Counted from the first letter of the stretch, positions 48,783 to 60,651 are shown. The stretch is DNA of 64,000 nt from Picochlorum sp. 'celeri' (GCA_010909725.1 JAACMV010000003.1:310001-374000); one strand, 5' to 3'. Made by a program: numbers and translations. The notes: generated by a model not told the origin, from the sequence alone.

Positions 48783-49092
48783 TTATCATTTTATTATTAT
48801 TCAAACATATGGCCTTAATGTATCTCAAACAGAGACCATGCAGAGCGAAAAAGGTTGAGGTTTGAGAGTACGAAAGAGATCTCACAACACATCGGCTTCA
48901 GGGACACCTCCATGACGCTCCTTGCGTCACGAATTCACACAATTAACACCACTGGTACTCAGATATCACGTACATTGGTTGATTGCTGCGATGTCATGGC
49001 GTGGGCTGTGACGCCACGTGGTACACTGACTGCGGCACTCATCATTGTAAACCCAATCCGTGTTCACTCGTGTACAGATATAGATGAATAAA
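48783..49092. other. Intergenic spacer between cysteine synthase and MnmE
   Basis: 310 bp upstream of the cysteine synthase start and downstream of the MnmE stop. TTATTATTATTC lies near 48790-48801. No gene or strong repeat seen. Confidence 0.35.
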
Positions 49093-50754
49093 TTATTTTC
49101 CAATGCAAAATTCTGTAAAGATGCTGTCCAGGATATCCTCCACATCAATGTCGCCGGTGATTCGTTCTACTTGGCGCGCTGCCATTCTCAGCTCTTCTGC
49201 AGCCAATTCCAAGGCTGTCATCTGTCTAAACCTGTCTAGGGCAAGCGCAGCATTGTGTAAATGTCTGAGATGTCTTTTACGGTGTAGGACAGGAGGGATT
49301 GATGTGGATCCATGTGGTATGGGAGATGCCGTGAGTTGTTTTACTGCCTGTGCCATGTCGTTGATGAGCATGTCCATGCCATGTCCTGTTTTGCAGGATA
49401 TCAATCTCTCCTGCCGGTTGGTGGATTCGGACAGTGGTACATTTTCTACACATACATCCATCTTGTTCTTCACATATAGAACGCATGGGGCGTTATCAAC
49501 GAGCTCGGCAAGATTCTCAAAGCCATCATGGTCCATGCCAAAGGAGGACATGACAATCAGGATGTGGGCATGCTTGGCAGCATGGAGTATCCTAGAAATC
49601 CCTTCCTTTTCAATGTCATCATCTAATACGTCTCGAATACCTGCTCCATCCTGAATGATGACTTTATGGCCATGCAGGTCCAAGGCTGTTTCAATCACAT
49701 CCCGTGTCGTGCCTGCATGGTGTGAGACAATGGCAGCCTGCCGCCCAACCAATGCATTCAACAGGCTACTCTTACCCACATTCGGTGGACCCACAAGAAC
49801 CGCTCTAATCCCTTCTTTGATCATCTCGGTTCGTGGAGCTGCCTGAATATGCGCCTGGATATCATGATACAATCCATCAGCCGTCTCCCGGGCTCTTTCA
49901 AGGACATGATTGACATCATCTGGCTCTAAATCATCCTCACCAAAATCTATCACAGCTTCTATCGATGCGATACATGTAATTAAAGAGTGTCTCCATCGAC
50001 GCACAATATCCTTTCCCAACCCTGTTGCCGAAGCCAACGCCACATCCCTCTGAGCTGCTGTTTGAGATGAAAGCAAATCACCAAGCCCCTCAATCTGTGT
50101 CAAATCCATCTTTCCATTCTGAAACGCTCTTTTAGTAAACTCACCAGGCTCTGCCGGCCGTACATGGTTTCCAAAACTCATCAATGCATCCAACACACCC
50201 TGCACCACCCCTCGCCCTCCATGCACATGGAATTCAACAACATCCTCTCCCGTAAAGCTGTGGGGCTGTTTGAAATGAACCACCATGGCTTGGTGATCCA
50301 ATAATACTCCTGATGCATTATTATTATTGTTGTTCTCTTGAGAAGTAGTACTAGTAGTATATGTATTGTGCTCTCCATTCGCATCGCCCAAGGAGGGATG
50401 ATACAATGACCTCACATACATGCGATGGGTTTGCCATCCCAAAGAAGAAGAAGAGCAGGAAGAAGAAGAAGAAGATGTTGGCATGGCATTGGGCCCAACC
50501 ATGCGATGCATCACATCCAGTGCATGAGGACCACTCACCCTGATCACAGAAACGCTCGATGGCTGCTGATATGAGAATACATTACTCCCTTCTTCAGATA
50601 ATGAGACCCCTCCAGTGCATGGAGCAAAGATGGTATCTCTTGAAGAAGAAGAAGAAGAAGAAGAGGTATTCTCCCATGCTCCAAACCACCGCCTTGTTCT
50701 TATATATAAAAATTCATGTCCCGCACGTGAGCGTACCGTGAGATGGGACAGCAT
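49093..50754 (-). CDS. MnmE: tRNA modification GTPase MnmE/TrmE (organellar)
   Basis: Single exon, 553 aa from the ATG at 50754. The N-terminal presequence is interrupted by a poly-Ser run (TTC/GAA repeat). The formyl-THF-binding domain includes DTIFAPCT, VSVIRVSGPHALDVMHRM, FTGEDVVEFHVHGGRGVVQGVLD and RPAEPGEFTKRAFQNGKMDLTQIE. The G domain begins near 320: GPPNVGKSSLLNAL, GTTRDVIE, DGAGIRD (DTAG in most homologs) and KNKMD. The C-terminus FCIGK holds the conserved cysteine. With MnmG it modifies wobble U34 of organellar tRNAs. Two Ser-rich inserts (about 30-40 and 95-108), and an Asn run near 145, come from trinucleotide repeats. Confidence 0.95.
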   Translation of the reverse strand: MLSHLTVRSRAGHEFLYIRTRRWFGAWENTSSSSSSSSRDTIFAPCTGGVSLSEEGSNVFSYQQPSSVSVIRVSGPHALDVMHRMVGPNAMPTSSSSSSCSSSSLGWQTHRMYVRSLYHPSLGDANGEHNTYTTSTTSQENNNNNNASGVLLDHQAMVVHFKQPHSFTGEDVVEFHVHGGRGVVQGVLDALMSFGNHVRPAEPGEFTKRAFQNGKMDLTQIEGLGDLLSSQTAAQRDVALASATGLGKDIVRRWRHSLITCIASIEAVIDFGEDDLEPDDVNHVLERARETADGLYHDIQAHIQAAPRTEMIKEGIRAVLVGPPNVGKSSLLNALVGRQAAIVSHHAGTTRDVIETALDLHGHKVIIQDGAGIRDVLDDDIEKEGISRILHAAKHAHILIVMSSFGMDHDGFENLAELVDNAPCVLYVKNKMDVCVENVPLSESTNRQERLISCKTGHGMDMLINDMAQAVKQLTASPIPHGSTSIPPVLHRKRHLRHLHNAALALDRFRQMTALELAAEELRMAARQVERITGDIDVEDILDSIFTEFCIGK

Positions 50755-51335
50755 TCTCACTTACCCAACGTTTTGAACCAAATCAAACACATTCACATGG
50801 TGACATGCTGCCACCGACAATACATGACTGATTTCTCTCCTGCTGCTGCTACGAAATTCTCATGATGTAATACATATATAGTGTTGTTGGTGTTTTGAAT
50901 GGAGGAGGATGTGTTTCATTCAATTGGGTCATCCCTAGGGATGCAGGCCTGCACACTTTGGTTTTTAAATGTATTATATTACGGACTATCTGAGTCCGTC
51001 CATGATTCGTTATGGACACAGAGAGGCCAAGATAGTCCTCATTACTCATAAACTATATATATATAGATCTGAAAGGGAAGGAGGAATGAAATAAACGCAC
51101 CCAGGATGACAAACCTTGTCGGATGTTTGTTGGTGGTTTGGATTTTCGGATTTTCGTAAAAGTCTCTTCCTCTTTCTTCATCCGTACACGATGACACTGT
51201 GTGAATAGTATTATAGTAGAGATTGAGGGATACATAGACTGGATTTGTGGGACGTATCGAATACGGTTGTGTTTGACGAAGCTGTTGTTGCCGTTCTTGT
51301 GAGCGATTGTTGCATCCATCGAGGTGGTGAAAAGA
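50755..51335. promoter_or_regulatory. Divergent intergenic region MnmE / aspartyl protease
   Basis: 581 bp between divergent start codons. Palindrome GCAGGCCTGC at 50943-50952 and inverted repeat ACGGACT/AGTCCGT at about 50981-50999. TATATATATA near 51055-51064. No gene called; small minus-strand ORFs here are low-complexity. Confidence 0.4.
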
Positions 51336-53360
51336 ATGGTTCATAGAAGGGATAGTCGGACTGGCTGGCGTGGGGTTGGTGTGGTGCTTGCGGTTGCTGT
51401 GTGGCTGCACGTGACCTCTGCCCCAGCGGCAGTTGAGGTGGAACGTGGGCAGCAGAAATCAGCGACACGGTATTTTGCGCTACCCTTGCAGTATCGTGAT
51501 GTTGGCAGACGGCCGTTGCAAAGGAGGCATATGATGGAGGCGGGGCGGACATTGAATGGGAGTCAGTATATACTTGACAAGGGCATGTCACGAGAGATGG
51601 GAGCAAGGAGGAATGCGACCATCACGTTGCATGGGGCCGTGAAAGATTTTGGGTATTTTTATTCCAGTTTGTATTTGGGAACGCCGCCGAAGAAGTTTTC
51701 GGTGATTGTGGATACCGGAAGTACAATGACATATGTGCCATGTTCTACGTGTGGTAAAAGATGTGGACCGAATCACCAGGATTCGTCATTCGATCCTGGA
51801 GCGAGTTCCACCGCCGTGAGGATATCGTGTCATTCGGATGATTGCAAGTGTGGGTCTCCGATATGTGCATGTTCAAAGGATGAGGAATGCATGTACTCGA
51901 GGTCGTATGCTGAGCAGAGTAGTAGTACTGGTGTGTTGCTGGAAGATGTGCTTGCGCTCCATGACGGTGGTCCTGGAGTTCGGGTGGCGTTTGGGTGTGA
52001 GACGAGGGAGACTGGAGAGATTTATAATCAACGGGCGGATGGATTATTTGGTTTGGGCCGATCTGATGATTCGCTGATCCAGCAGCTTGTGAAATCTGGA
52101 TCTATTGATAATCAATTTTCCCTGTGTTTTGGTCTTGTTGAGGGAGATGGGGTTCTTTTACTGGGAGAATCTCCAGCACTGAAGGATGTGTCGCTGACAT
52201 ATACGCCTCTTGTGGAATCGCCGACGAATGGCAATTATTACACTGTCAACATGGGGAGTATCCGGGTGGCAGGGGAAACGCTGGACATTCTGCCATCTAC
52301 ATTTCATGTTGGATATTCTACGGTCTTGGACTCTGGTACAACATTTACATATATTCCCAGCGAAGCATTTAGTAGGTTTTCAGAGGCTGTTTCATCGTAT
52401 GCCATTGCACGGGGATTGTTCTCTGTACCTGGTCCTGACCCTCAGTATGAGGATATTTGCTTTGGTGGTGCCCCGGAGCATAGTGATATCACTGGCTTGC
52501 GCAAAGTGTTTCCTCCAGTCCAGTTTGTTTTCAAGGACGGGGTGGTGCTGGATTTGAGTCCGTTAAATTATTTATTCGTGCATACATTTGAGTCTGGAAA
52601 GTATTGCTTGGGAGTTTTTGATAATGGGGATGCAGGAGTTCTGCTGGGTGGTATTACCTTTAGAAATGTGTTAGTACAGTATGATTTGGCAAAGAAGAGG
52701 GTTGGTTTTGGTGAAGCATCGTGCAAGGAGTTGGGGCTGAGATATAGGCCCTCGTGCTCCATGTTCAAGACATCAGGTGATGAGGACTCTTCGGTGGTGC
52801 TCGCCCTCGCTGATGGTGATTGCGAACCCGAAGAACGTGATTCAGGTAGCGATGATGACGAGTTTGGTGAAGAGGAGGATTCTGTGCAGGAGGAAGAGGT
52901 GCAGGTTCATGATGACATTGATGCATATGAGGACATTCATGCCATTGTCCATCAGCCCAGTAATGTTTCAACAGATTATGGAAAGGTTGATTCGAGAAAA
53001 GTGCCATCAAGGCCTACGAAAAAGAATCCTCAGCTACCCGTCATGTATGAGGAGAGTACCTTGGATGATGCACCTCAGCAAGAGGAATTCTACGATCATA
53101 TTGTGTCATGGGTGCTCTTGGGAAGTTTGATGATTGTCTCATTGATTGCAACCATGATATTGGGCGTGAAAAAGGCAATGGACGTTTGTGCAAGAGCTCG
53201 GTACTCTTCTGTGAGCTCTGAAGATAGAGACAATAGCAATTTCACCTCCATGACGACAGGAGGTATCCATACAGTAAAGATGGTGGAGGACTTGGCACGG
53301 AAGAGGGGGATTCAAATGTCCTCGCCAAGGGAGTCAAAGGATGATTCGCTACGAAAGTAA
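51336..53360 (+). CDS. Membrane-anchored aspartyl protease (A1 family)
   Basis: Single exon, 674 aa from the ATG at 51336. An N-terminal signal peptide (WRGVGVVLAVAVWLHVTSAPA) precedes a propeptide. The catalytic domain has FYSSLYLGTPPKKFSVIVDTGSTMTYVPC (first Asp near residue 126), the flap Tyr in SRSYAEQSSSTGVLLED, DGLFGLGRS, and VLDSGTTFTYIP (second Asp near 331). Many Cys suggest disulfides (CSTCGKRCGP, CHSDDCKCGSPICACS). A long acidic linker is followed by one membrane helix (SWVLLGSLMIVSLIATMIL) near 590 and a cytosolic tail. This layout is shared by plant and algal membrane-bound A1 proteases. An endosomal, vacuolar or cell-surface protease is inferred. Confidence 0.92.
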   Translation: MVHRRDSRTGWRGVGVVLAVAVWLHVTSAPAAVEVERGQQKSATRYFALPLQYRDVGRRPLQRRHMMEAGRTLNGSQYILDKGMSREMGARRNATITLHGAVKDFGYFYSSLYLGTPPKKFSVIVDTGSTMTYVPCSTCGKRCGPNHQDSSFDPGASSTAVRISCHSDDCKCGSPICACSKDEECMYSRSYAEQSSSTGVLLEDVLALHDGGPGVRVAFGCETRETGEIYNQRADGLFGLGRSDDSLIQQLVKSGSIDNQFSLCFGLVEGDGVLLLGESPALKDVSLTYTPLVESPTNGNYYTVNMGSIRVAGETLDILPSTFHVGYSTVLDSGTTFTYIPSEAFSRFSEAVSSYAIARGLFSVPGPDPQYEDICFGGAPEHSDITGLRKVFPPVQFVFKDGVVLDLSPLNYLFVHTFESGKYCLGVFDNGDAGVLLGGITFRNVLVQYDLAKKRVGFGEASCKELGLRYRPSCSMFKTSGDEDSSVVLALADGDCEPEERDSGSDDDEFGEEEDSVQEEEVQVHDDIDAYEDIHAIVHQPSNVSTDYGKVDSRKVPSRPTKKNPQLPVMYEESTLDDAPQQEEFYDHIVSWVLLGSLMIVSLIATMILGVKKAMDVCARARYSSVSSEDRDNSNFTSMTTGGIHTVKMVEDLARKRGIQMSSPRESKDDSLRK

Positions 53361-53469
53361 TGCATAAAAATATACATATGAATGTGTAAAATAAGTTCTA
53401 CAGATGTGTCACAATTCTGTTACAAGCATAGTACATTGAGTGCAAGCATAGTGGAATGAAATGCATCAC

Positions 53470-56210
53470 TTATCCAGAGCACATGGTGCATGCATCCTTG
53501 TTCTCGATGCTGCAGACCATGGCAGCAAGTTGTCTCTCCTTCTCAGCTTCGGCATCAAGCTCTGCTGCAGTCTTCTTTGGCCTTTGAATGGATTTGTTCT
53601 CCTTTGCTTGAGAGTCTGTGGATGCAGCACGGGAGAGGCGCTCGCTCTTCTTCTTTTGGAGTGCCTGTTGGTCGACAGTGAACTTGATCGCGTCTGCAGC
53701 GGCACGCGTTCTGAGATAATACATTCCAGTCTTGAGTCCCTTCTTCCAGGCGTGGAAATGAAGAGATGTCAATTTGCCAAAGTTTGGATCAGACATGTGC
53801 ACATTGAAAGATTGAGATTGGTCAATGAATGCTCCTCTGTCGGCAGCCATATCCACCAAGACACGTTGCTTGATCTCCCATACAGTCTTATAAAGACTTT
53901 TGAGGTTGTCTGGAATGTCCAAGTCGAGCACTGAGCCATTTGATGCAACCATTTCATTCTTCACAGAGGCATCCCAAAGACCCAAGCTTGTCAAATCACT
54001 AAGAAGATGCTGATTCACCACTGTGAACTCTCCTGAGAGAACTCTTCTCACATAAATGTTTGAAGTGTATGGCTCGAAGCACTCATTGTTCCCGAGAATC
54101 TGGGATGTTGATGCCGTGGGCATTGGTGCTACAAGCAAGGAGTTTCTGACGCCGTGGGCAGAGATGCTTGCCCTGAGCTCACTCCAATTCCACCTTGAAG
54201 ATGGCTCAACACCCCACATATCTGGCTGCAATATGCCCTTGGAGACTGGAGAGCCTTCATATGATTCGTATGTCCCATCAACCTCGGCAATTTCACAAGA
54301 TGTCTTGAGGGCAGCATAGTAAATTGTCTCAAAGATGTCCTTATTCAATTGCGTAGCTTCTGGCGAGTCGAATGGAAGACCCAACAGGATGAAAGCGTCA
54401 GCAAGCCCCTGCACTCCCAAACCAATTGGCCTGTGCCTTTTGTTTGATCTGCGTGCAGTCTCCACAGGGTAGTAGTTGACATCAATGATCTTGTTGAGAT
54501 TTCTCGTCACCACCTTGGTCACTTCTGCAAGCTTCTCAAAGTCGAAATATCTGTTTCCTGCATCCAGGGATCCAACCAATTTCTTTCCCTCACGACCATT
54601 AGGCTCAATTTCCCTGACAAATCGTGGTAATGCAATGGATGCAAGGTTGCACACTGCAGTTTCATCCGGGCTTGTGTACTCAATAATTTCAGTGCACAAG
54701 TTACTGGATTTAATTGTGCCCAAGTTCTGTTGATTAGACTTTCTGTTGGCAGAATCCTTGAAGAGCATGTAAGGATTTCCCGTCTCAACTTGAGCTTCGA
54801 GGATGGCAAACCAAAGCTGTTGGGCCTTGATGGACTTACGAGCACGTCCCTCGCGTTCGTATTTCAAATACAATTCTTCAAATTGTTCTCCCCAGCAGTC
54901 GGCAAGACCAGGGGCTTCATTTGGACAAAACAAGGACCACTCTCCTCCAGCTTCAACCCTTTGCATGAAGAGATCTGGGATCCACAACCCGTAGAACAAA
55001 TCTCTTGCCCTCGCTTCTTCTTTGCCGTGATTCTTCCTCAATTCAAGCCAGTCGAAAATATCAGCGTGCCAAGGCTCCAAGTACATGGCAAACGCTCCTT
55101 TTCTCTTTCCTCCTCCCTGATCAACATATCTGGCCGTGTCATTGAACACACGGAGCATAGGCACAATACCATTCGAAGTTCCATTTGTTCCACGAATATA
55201 AGAACCAGTTGCTCTGATATTATGCATAGACAGACCGATGCCCCCTGCACTCTTGGAGATGCAAGCACACTCCTTCAGGGTGTCATAAATGCCTTCAATA
55301 CTATCATTCTTCATGCAGATCAAAAAGCACGAAGAAAGCTGAGGGCGTGGAGTACCGGCATTGAACAGAGTTGGAGAGGCATGTGTGAACCATCTCTGAG
55401 ACAGCAGATGGTATGTCTCAATGGCTGCATCAATATTCTCCTTGTGGATTCCAACTGAAACTCTCATGAGCATGTGCTGTGGCCTCTCCACGACACGACC
55501 ATTGACCCTGAGCAAATATGAACGCTCCAGAGTTTTGAAACCAAAATAATCGTAATCGAAATCACGATCGTAGACAATCTCCGAGTCCAAGCGAGCCGAG
55601 TGCTCCTCCACAATCTGGGCAACATCCTCTGCAATGAGAGGAGATGGCTCTCCATTCTTTGGGTTGATATGGTTGGCCATGATTCGGATTGTCTCTGAAA
55701 AGGACTTCAACGTATTCTTGTGCAAGTTTGACACGGCAATACGAGCAGCAAGTTGGGCATAATCAGGGTGAGTTGCTGTCAGAGAAGCTGCAGTCTCAGC
55801 TGCCAACTCATCGAGCTCCGTCGTTGTCACGCCCTTGTACACTCCTGCAGTGACCTTTTGAGCTACCAAAACCTGTACATGACAAGAGATTCAATCACAT
55901 GAGTCCTCTGAATTGTGAGTATTGAGCAAGGCTCGCTGTGACTCCTTCCTTCCCATCAAATGCAAAAATCGAGCGGACATTGCCGTCTACGACAGTCTCA
56001 TAACAACGACCACCAACTTTGAACCCTGCTTGACGCAGCGCTCAGATTTCCCTCCTCTAACCCCATTAATAATACACGTACCGGGTCACAGAAATCGGTA
56101 TTAAGACCATAGGACAGCTTGGTGATGCGTGCAGTGATTTTATCAAAGTGCACCGGCTCTTGCCGTCCGTCGCGTTTAATTACATACTGCAAACCAAGCC
56201 AATGAACCAT
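53470..56210 (-). CDS. RNR1: Ribonucleoside-diphosphate reductase large subunit (class Ia)
   Basis: Exons on the minus strand 56082-56210 and 53470-55872 (843 aa), with a 209-nt phase-0 intron between NTDFCDP and VLVAQKV. The ATP-cone begins [24 protein letters not shown]. Catalytic features are PQLSSCFLI (radical-site Cys), NLCTEIIEY with the Asn/Cys/Glu triad, [15 protein letters not shown], and the redox tail DACTMCSG. The subunit reduces NDPs to dNDPs with a small subunit not seen here. The N-terminal start is uncertain: the Met at 56210 gives [15 protein letters not shown], but LGLQ is encoded by sequence resembling an acceptor (TTTGCAG), so the true first codons may lie in a separate upstream mini-exon. 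Convergent with the protease gene. Confidence 0.93.
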
Positions 56211-56911
56211 CGGATTAGAACCACCATTTCTATTGTGATGAAGTATTTCGAAAATGCCATATATCAATCCAGGCAACGACCCATACGAGACGACGAAAGG
56301 GACTACCACATGGACCAAGGACTGGCCAACCAACTCAAACAACACGCACCATTATTTCTGTGAAGGACGTATGATGCGATTCTTCCTAGAAATTATTTTA
56401 ATAATCCAACACAAAATTTGTGTGCTACTGGCACAGGTGGCCACGGCCATTCATTCGACAGCAGAAAACAACAATGAGATTTCAAAATTTTCACAGTACC
56501 AGATGGTACTGTGGACAACAACTGTCTTCTCCAGCCTATGAGCAGAAAACCATCCCATTGTTGTTCAGTAGTATGGTCATAGTATGATCTTCACCGTATC
56601 AAAAAGCACCCATGGTGGTTCGTCGTGCAGATGGTCAATGGTGGCAATGGCAATCCTGGTGGTCAAACATGCCATCTTTTGACCAGTCGGTCTTCTTCTA
56701 CATTGGCCATGAACCCGTCCCCTCATTGGCCGATGCCCAATGAATGAACTGTTTTTCTTTCTCTACTACTGATACATAGAGTATCTGGAGGTTATTTCCT
56801 ACAGCCAATCTGTTTTACATGACCGCATACATGATTCAGCAATGGTGGGTTGGTTTTTTGGGCACTGGGATTTGTCAAGTTTGTGAACGGAGTACTCATG
56901 ATACTATGTAG
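56211..56911. promoter_or_regulatory. Divergent intergenic region RNR1 / subtilase
   Basis: 701 bp. A perfect inverted repeat CACAGTACC/GGTACTGTG at 56492-56513 (4-nt loop) lies about 282 nt upstream of the RNR1 start. Three CCAAT-box-like words sit at 56701-56706, 56724-56729 and 56737-56742, the latter two facing each other, 170-211 nt upstream of the subtilase start. No gene called. Confidence 0.4.
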
Positions 56912-58759
56912 ATGAATGCAATACTATACTTTTGTGTCATTGTTTGTATGCTCGTAAGACCATGTACTCCGCGTGATATGGGGAGCATCGCCGGGGCAGT
57001 TGAGAAGGCACAGCACTCTGACAGATCCACTATGAGGAATCTGTCTGCTTTATCGCAGCAGCATCCAAAGCGTGTCCTGGTAAAATGGAGGGACGATGTG
57101 CTTCCAGTAATATCTCTAGATACGGGGGATGATGGTGGCCTGGAGAGGGACAGAGCCGCAGTAAGGTTTCCATACAGCAGGCTTGATGTCCCTGAGGATG
57201 ACAATACTGAGAGATTGCTTCACTCTCTCAAATCGGATATGCGTGCGTTGAAAGTGTTATTGAAATAGTATCTGGTGTTGTACGATATACATATATATCC
57301 TTTGTTGTCTCCAGGTATCGAATATGCCGAGCCAGACTACATGGCCTTTTCTCTGGGTCAAAGCACATCCTATCCGGATGATCCCTATTATGACAACCTC
57401 TGGCATCTGCATGCTGTAAATGCACAAACAGCGTGGAGAGTGTCTCAAGGATCCAAAGAAGTCCGAGTTTGTGTGGTTGACTCTGGAATAGATTCAGATC
57501 ACGAAGATTTGAATGGCAACATCGAAAACCCAGGATTTGATGCCATGCAGGATCAAGCAACACTCCACGACAGCAATGGCCATGGCACAGCGTGCACTGG
57601 TATTTTGGGAGCTATGTCCAATAACACCAAAGGAATTACAGGCATCATGTGGCATGCAAATGTATTAGGATGCAGATTTCTGGATGCTGACGGACATGGA
57701 TATTTGTCTGATGCGATCAAATGCATGCAATGGTGTGTGGAGAATGGAGCACACATCATAAACCATTCCTGGGGAACATATTCGTATTCCAAATCCCTGA
57801 AAGATTCAATGGAATACTTCTCAGAACAATCTGGGGTGCTATTTGTGGCTGCAGCGGGCAATGAGGCCCTTGACAACGATGGAGACACCCCCATGTACCC
57901 AGCTGCTCTCAACCTGTCGAGCATGATAACCGTCGCAGCCACAGATCAAACTGACTCTTTAGCCTCGTTTTCCAATTTTGGAGAGTATTCTGTAGATATT
58001 GCTGCGCCAGGGGTCGATATTCTATCAACCATACCTCATAATTCGTATTCTTGGTTTTCTGGTACCTCTATGGCAGCTCCATTAGTGAGTGGGACAGCCG
58101 GTCTCATTCGTTCTCTAACCAGTCAGAATCCATCTCCTCAAGTTCTTAAGCAGCTTTTACTAGACTCGTCTAGTTCTTTAGCTTCATTGCGTGGTAAAAT
58201 AGCGAATGGGAGGTTTCTGAATGTATCAAGAGCGGTCGAACAGGCCCAACAGTACTTTTGGAGACCAAGTATGACCAACAATTCAACCCTGCAGAGCATG
58301 TTTGCACATTCAAGGTCTTTGGATGTCCGAAAACTTCCATTCAAATCCAAGTGGTATAATATCCTGGACAATGAAAGCCTGCACTTCTCAGTTGGCCCAG
58401 AGATTGACGCTTTTTGCCCTGAAAGCAGGTATCCCAGATACAATTTCAAAAACTACTTGACAGACACGTTAATTCCGAAACATTGGTTCTTGCTCGAACA
58501 TGGGAATATAGAACGAGGAATCCTGACATTAGATACATGCATTCAGCCACATGAAGACCCATGGGACTCCCTGTTGATTGTTTTAGACTGCGATGCTCAG
58601 TTCAAGAGTTGTAGCTGCAGAGCAGACAATGATGGATGCGGCAAGCGTCAGAGAGGCAGCAAAATTCGCTTCAAAGCACATGCCGATCGATACTATGCAG
58701 CCATTGTCATGCCCGGAGATCCAATTGGTGGTGGTCAGTACAAGATTCGAGTTCGTTGA
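56912..58759 (+). CDS. Subtilisin-like serine protease (S8), secreted
   Basis: Exons 56912-57242 and 57315-58759 (591 aa). The 72-nt GT-AG intron was placed so that the prodomain end reads LLHSLKSDMR-IEYAEPDY, the usual I9-to-S8 junction. A signal peptide (NAILYFCVIVCMLVRPC) comes first, then an I9-like prodomain (RVLVKWRDDVLPVISLD). The catalytic domain has VCVVDSGID (Asp near 166), DSNGHGTACTG (His near 200), VAAAGNEALDN (oxyanion Asn) and SGTSMAAPLVSGTAG (Ser near 360). About 190 C-terminal residues contain several Cys and resemble no domain I can name. An extracellular or vacuolar protease is inferred. Confidence 0.92.
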
Positions 58760-58941
58760 ATTCATCAACCGTCGCCCACTGGGTAGCATTCGTGATGCCA
58801 CCAGTCACAGCCATGCGTTGATGGGACATGGCGACCAACTCGATTCAACCGATTCAAATTTGGATTGACTGGATTCAATATTCAATATTTATCTTCAATC
58901 TACTTGTCTAAATACAATATATAGGTTCTAAAGTGTGAAAA

Positions 58942-60651
58942 ATGTTCTCAAAAGCACAGCTAGACACGTTTAGTCAGACTCTCAACCGCAAGCGGATTAC
59001 ACAGGCTACATTTGACGACGCTGTGAGAGAAAATGTTGAGGAATTTGATATGGAGGTATGACCATACGACGATATGCATCTATAGAGGTGTCTCTACTTG
59101 TTGGTTCCTGGTTAGGAGCACGGAATGAAATGTAATGTGAACTGAACAAGTCACCAAGTTTTGATTTTGGGCTGTGCATATTCTGTAGGTTGAGGAAGCT
59201 GTGAGTAGTGCGATAGAGGAGTTTAAGAGCCAGGGGGTAGATCTTTCGAACGTATACACAGGGGTTGGTCTCCAGTCCCACCAAGCCTTTGTATTGTCCA
59301 ATCAGATGCGCGAGCACATTGGCCAGAAAGATTTTGATTCTCTGGAAGTATCTGTCTCTTCACTTCATAAAGAGATTCATAAGCATATTGAAGAAGACAA
59401 TTCTGACCAAATTCAATCACTCATAGCAGTTCTTTTGGCCGCTGAAACGTGTGCTTTGTTTGAGATGGGACTTGATGCACTCCAAGCAGATGACATGGAG
59501 GTTCTGTTAGTGCAATTCCTGGACTTGTTTTCGGCCATATTGGCGCTCTCATCAGATATTCGCGAGAATTTCAGAAAACTAGATGGCGTGAAAAAGATTC
59601 CCATGTCTCATCAGAATTCTCGCATCAAATGCGCTGCTCTGTCAGTTGCCTCCTCAACAGCAATAAAGGATGAGGCTGGAAAGGCTGCTGTCATGTCGAC
59701 AAGTCCATGGGAAGACATCATTCAGACACTTCGTGTAGCTAAAGAATCTTCAGATCACTCGCATATTGCTGTGCAATCCACCTCGTCGTTAATAGTCGCT
59801 CTCACAACAGCTGATGACATGACACAACCAAGTTCCAGGTATGTTGTGCCTGCAGATTGTCCCTGTAAATGAGCGCGAGTAAATCGTATCTTACACAAGA
59901 AATATCTTCATATCTCTGCAGTGCATTTTCTAATGCGCGAAAATTAGCCCAAGAAGGTGTCGCGGCCTCTCTCGTGGACGTATTGAACATGCTCTGGGAA
60001 GAGCAGCCTACTGGCAATGAGGCTTTCCAGATCTCCTGCCATCTCTGTACTGCCCTCAAAGTTCTGGCAGCCAACGACGATATATGCAAAGAATTAGTAG
60101 ATCAAGGAATACTGGATACGTTATTCACCATTCTCCGGTCCAGTTTGGTGCATGCTTTACAAGCACAGACAGACTTGACTGCTTCGGCCTTGGGGTTGCT
60201 TCGGCAAATGCTCGCCAGTGACCACGTAAAATTCAGTGTTGACACACAGGAACTCGTTGATATTGTATCTTCAATACTTCAAATGTATTTGGATGACGCC
60301 TTTGAGGATACAAGGGTCACTGAGCATGCTTTTGGATCCATCACTGCATTGTGCCTTAGAAATCCCGAAGCATCTGAACTGACTGTCGATAATGGCTGCG
60401 CAAAATTAATCGTGACATCGATGCAGACCTTGATGGATCGAAAATCAGGCTCCAAGACACCGCATAATGGTATTACAAAGAGTCTGCGCCAAGGCTGCAT
60501 GGCCCTCAGAAACATTGCATCCAGGAGCCCAAGTGTCAGGAAACCTCTCCAGAGTTATGACGCTGTTGACGTGATTGAGAATGCTAAAGTCGCTGCCAAG
60601 GCAGCTTGTACAGATGTGGGAGATGCTGCCATCAGAGACATATGCGCATAA
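58942..60651 (+). CDS. Armadillo-repeat protein, ARMC6-like
   Basis: Three exons, 58942-59055, 59189-59838 and 59922-60651 (497 aa, close to the about 500 aa of animal ARMC6). The short first exon encodes KRITQATFDDAVRENVEEFDME, which joins in frame to VEEAVSSAIEEFKSQGVDLSNVY; this N-terminal block is diagnostic of ARMC6. The remainder is all-helical and repeat-like (SAFSNARKLAQEGVAASLVDVL, ALKVLAANDDICKELVDQGIL, GSITALCLRNPEASELTVDNG, ALRNIASRSPSVRKPL). Function is poorly known in any organism; armadillo folds bind protein partners. Exon 2 ends AG before GT, splitting a Ser codon. Confidence 0.88.

Noticed and set aside
54730..55458. Open frame of 242 codons on the plus strand.
   Set aside because: It lies entirely antisense to the ribonucleotide reductase coding exon, whose motifs are unmistakable; its composition is that of a shadow frame.
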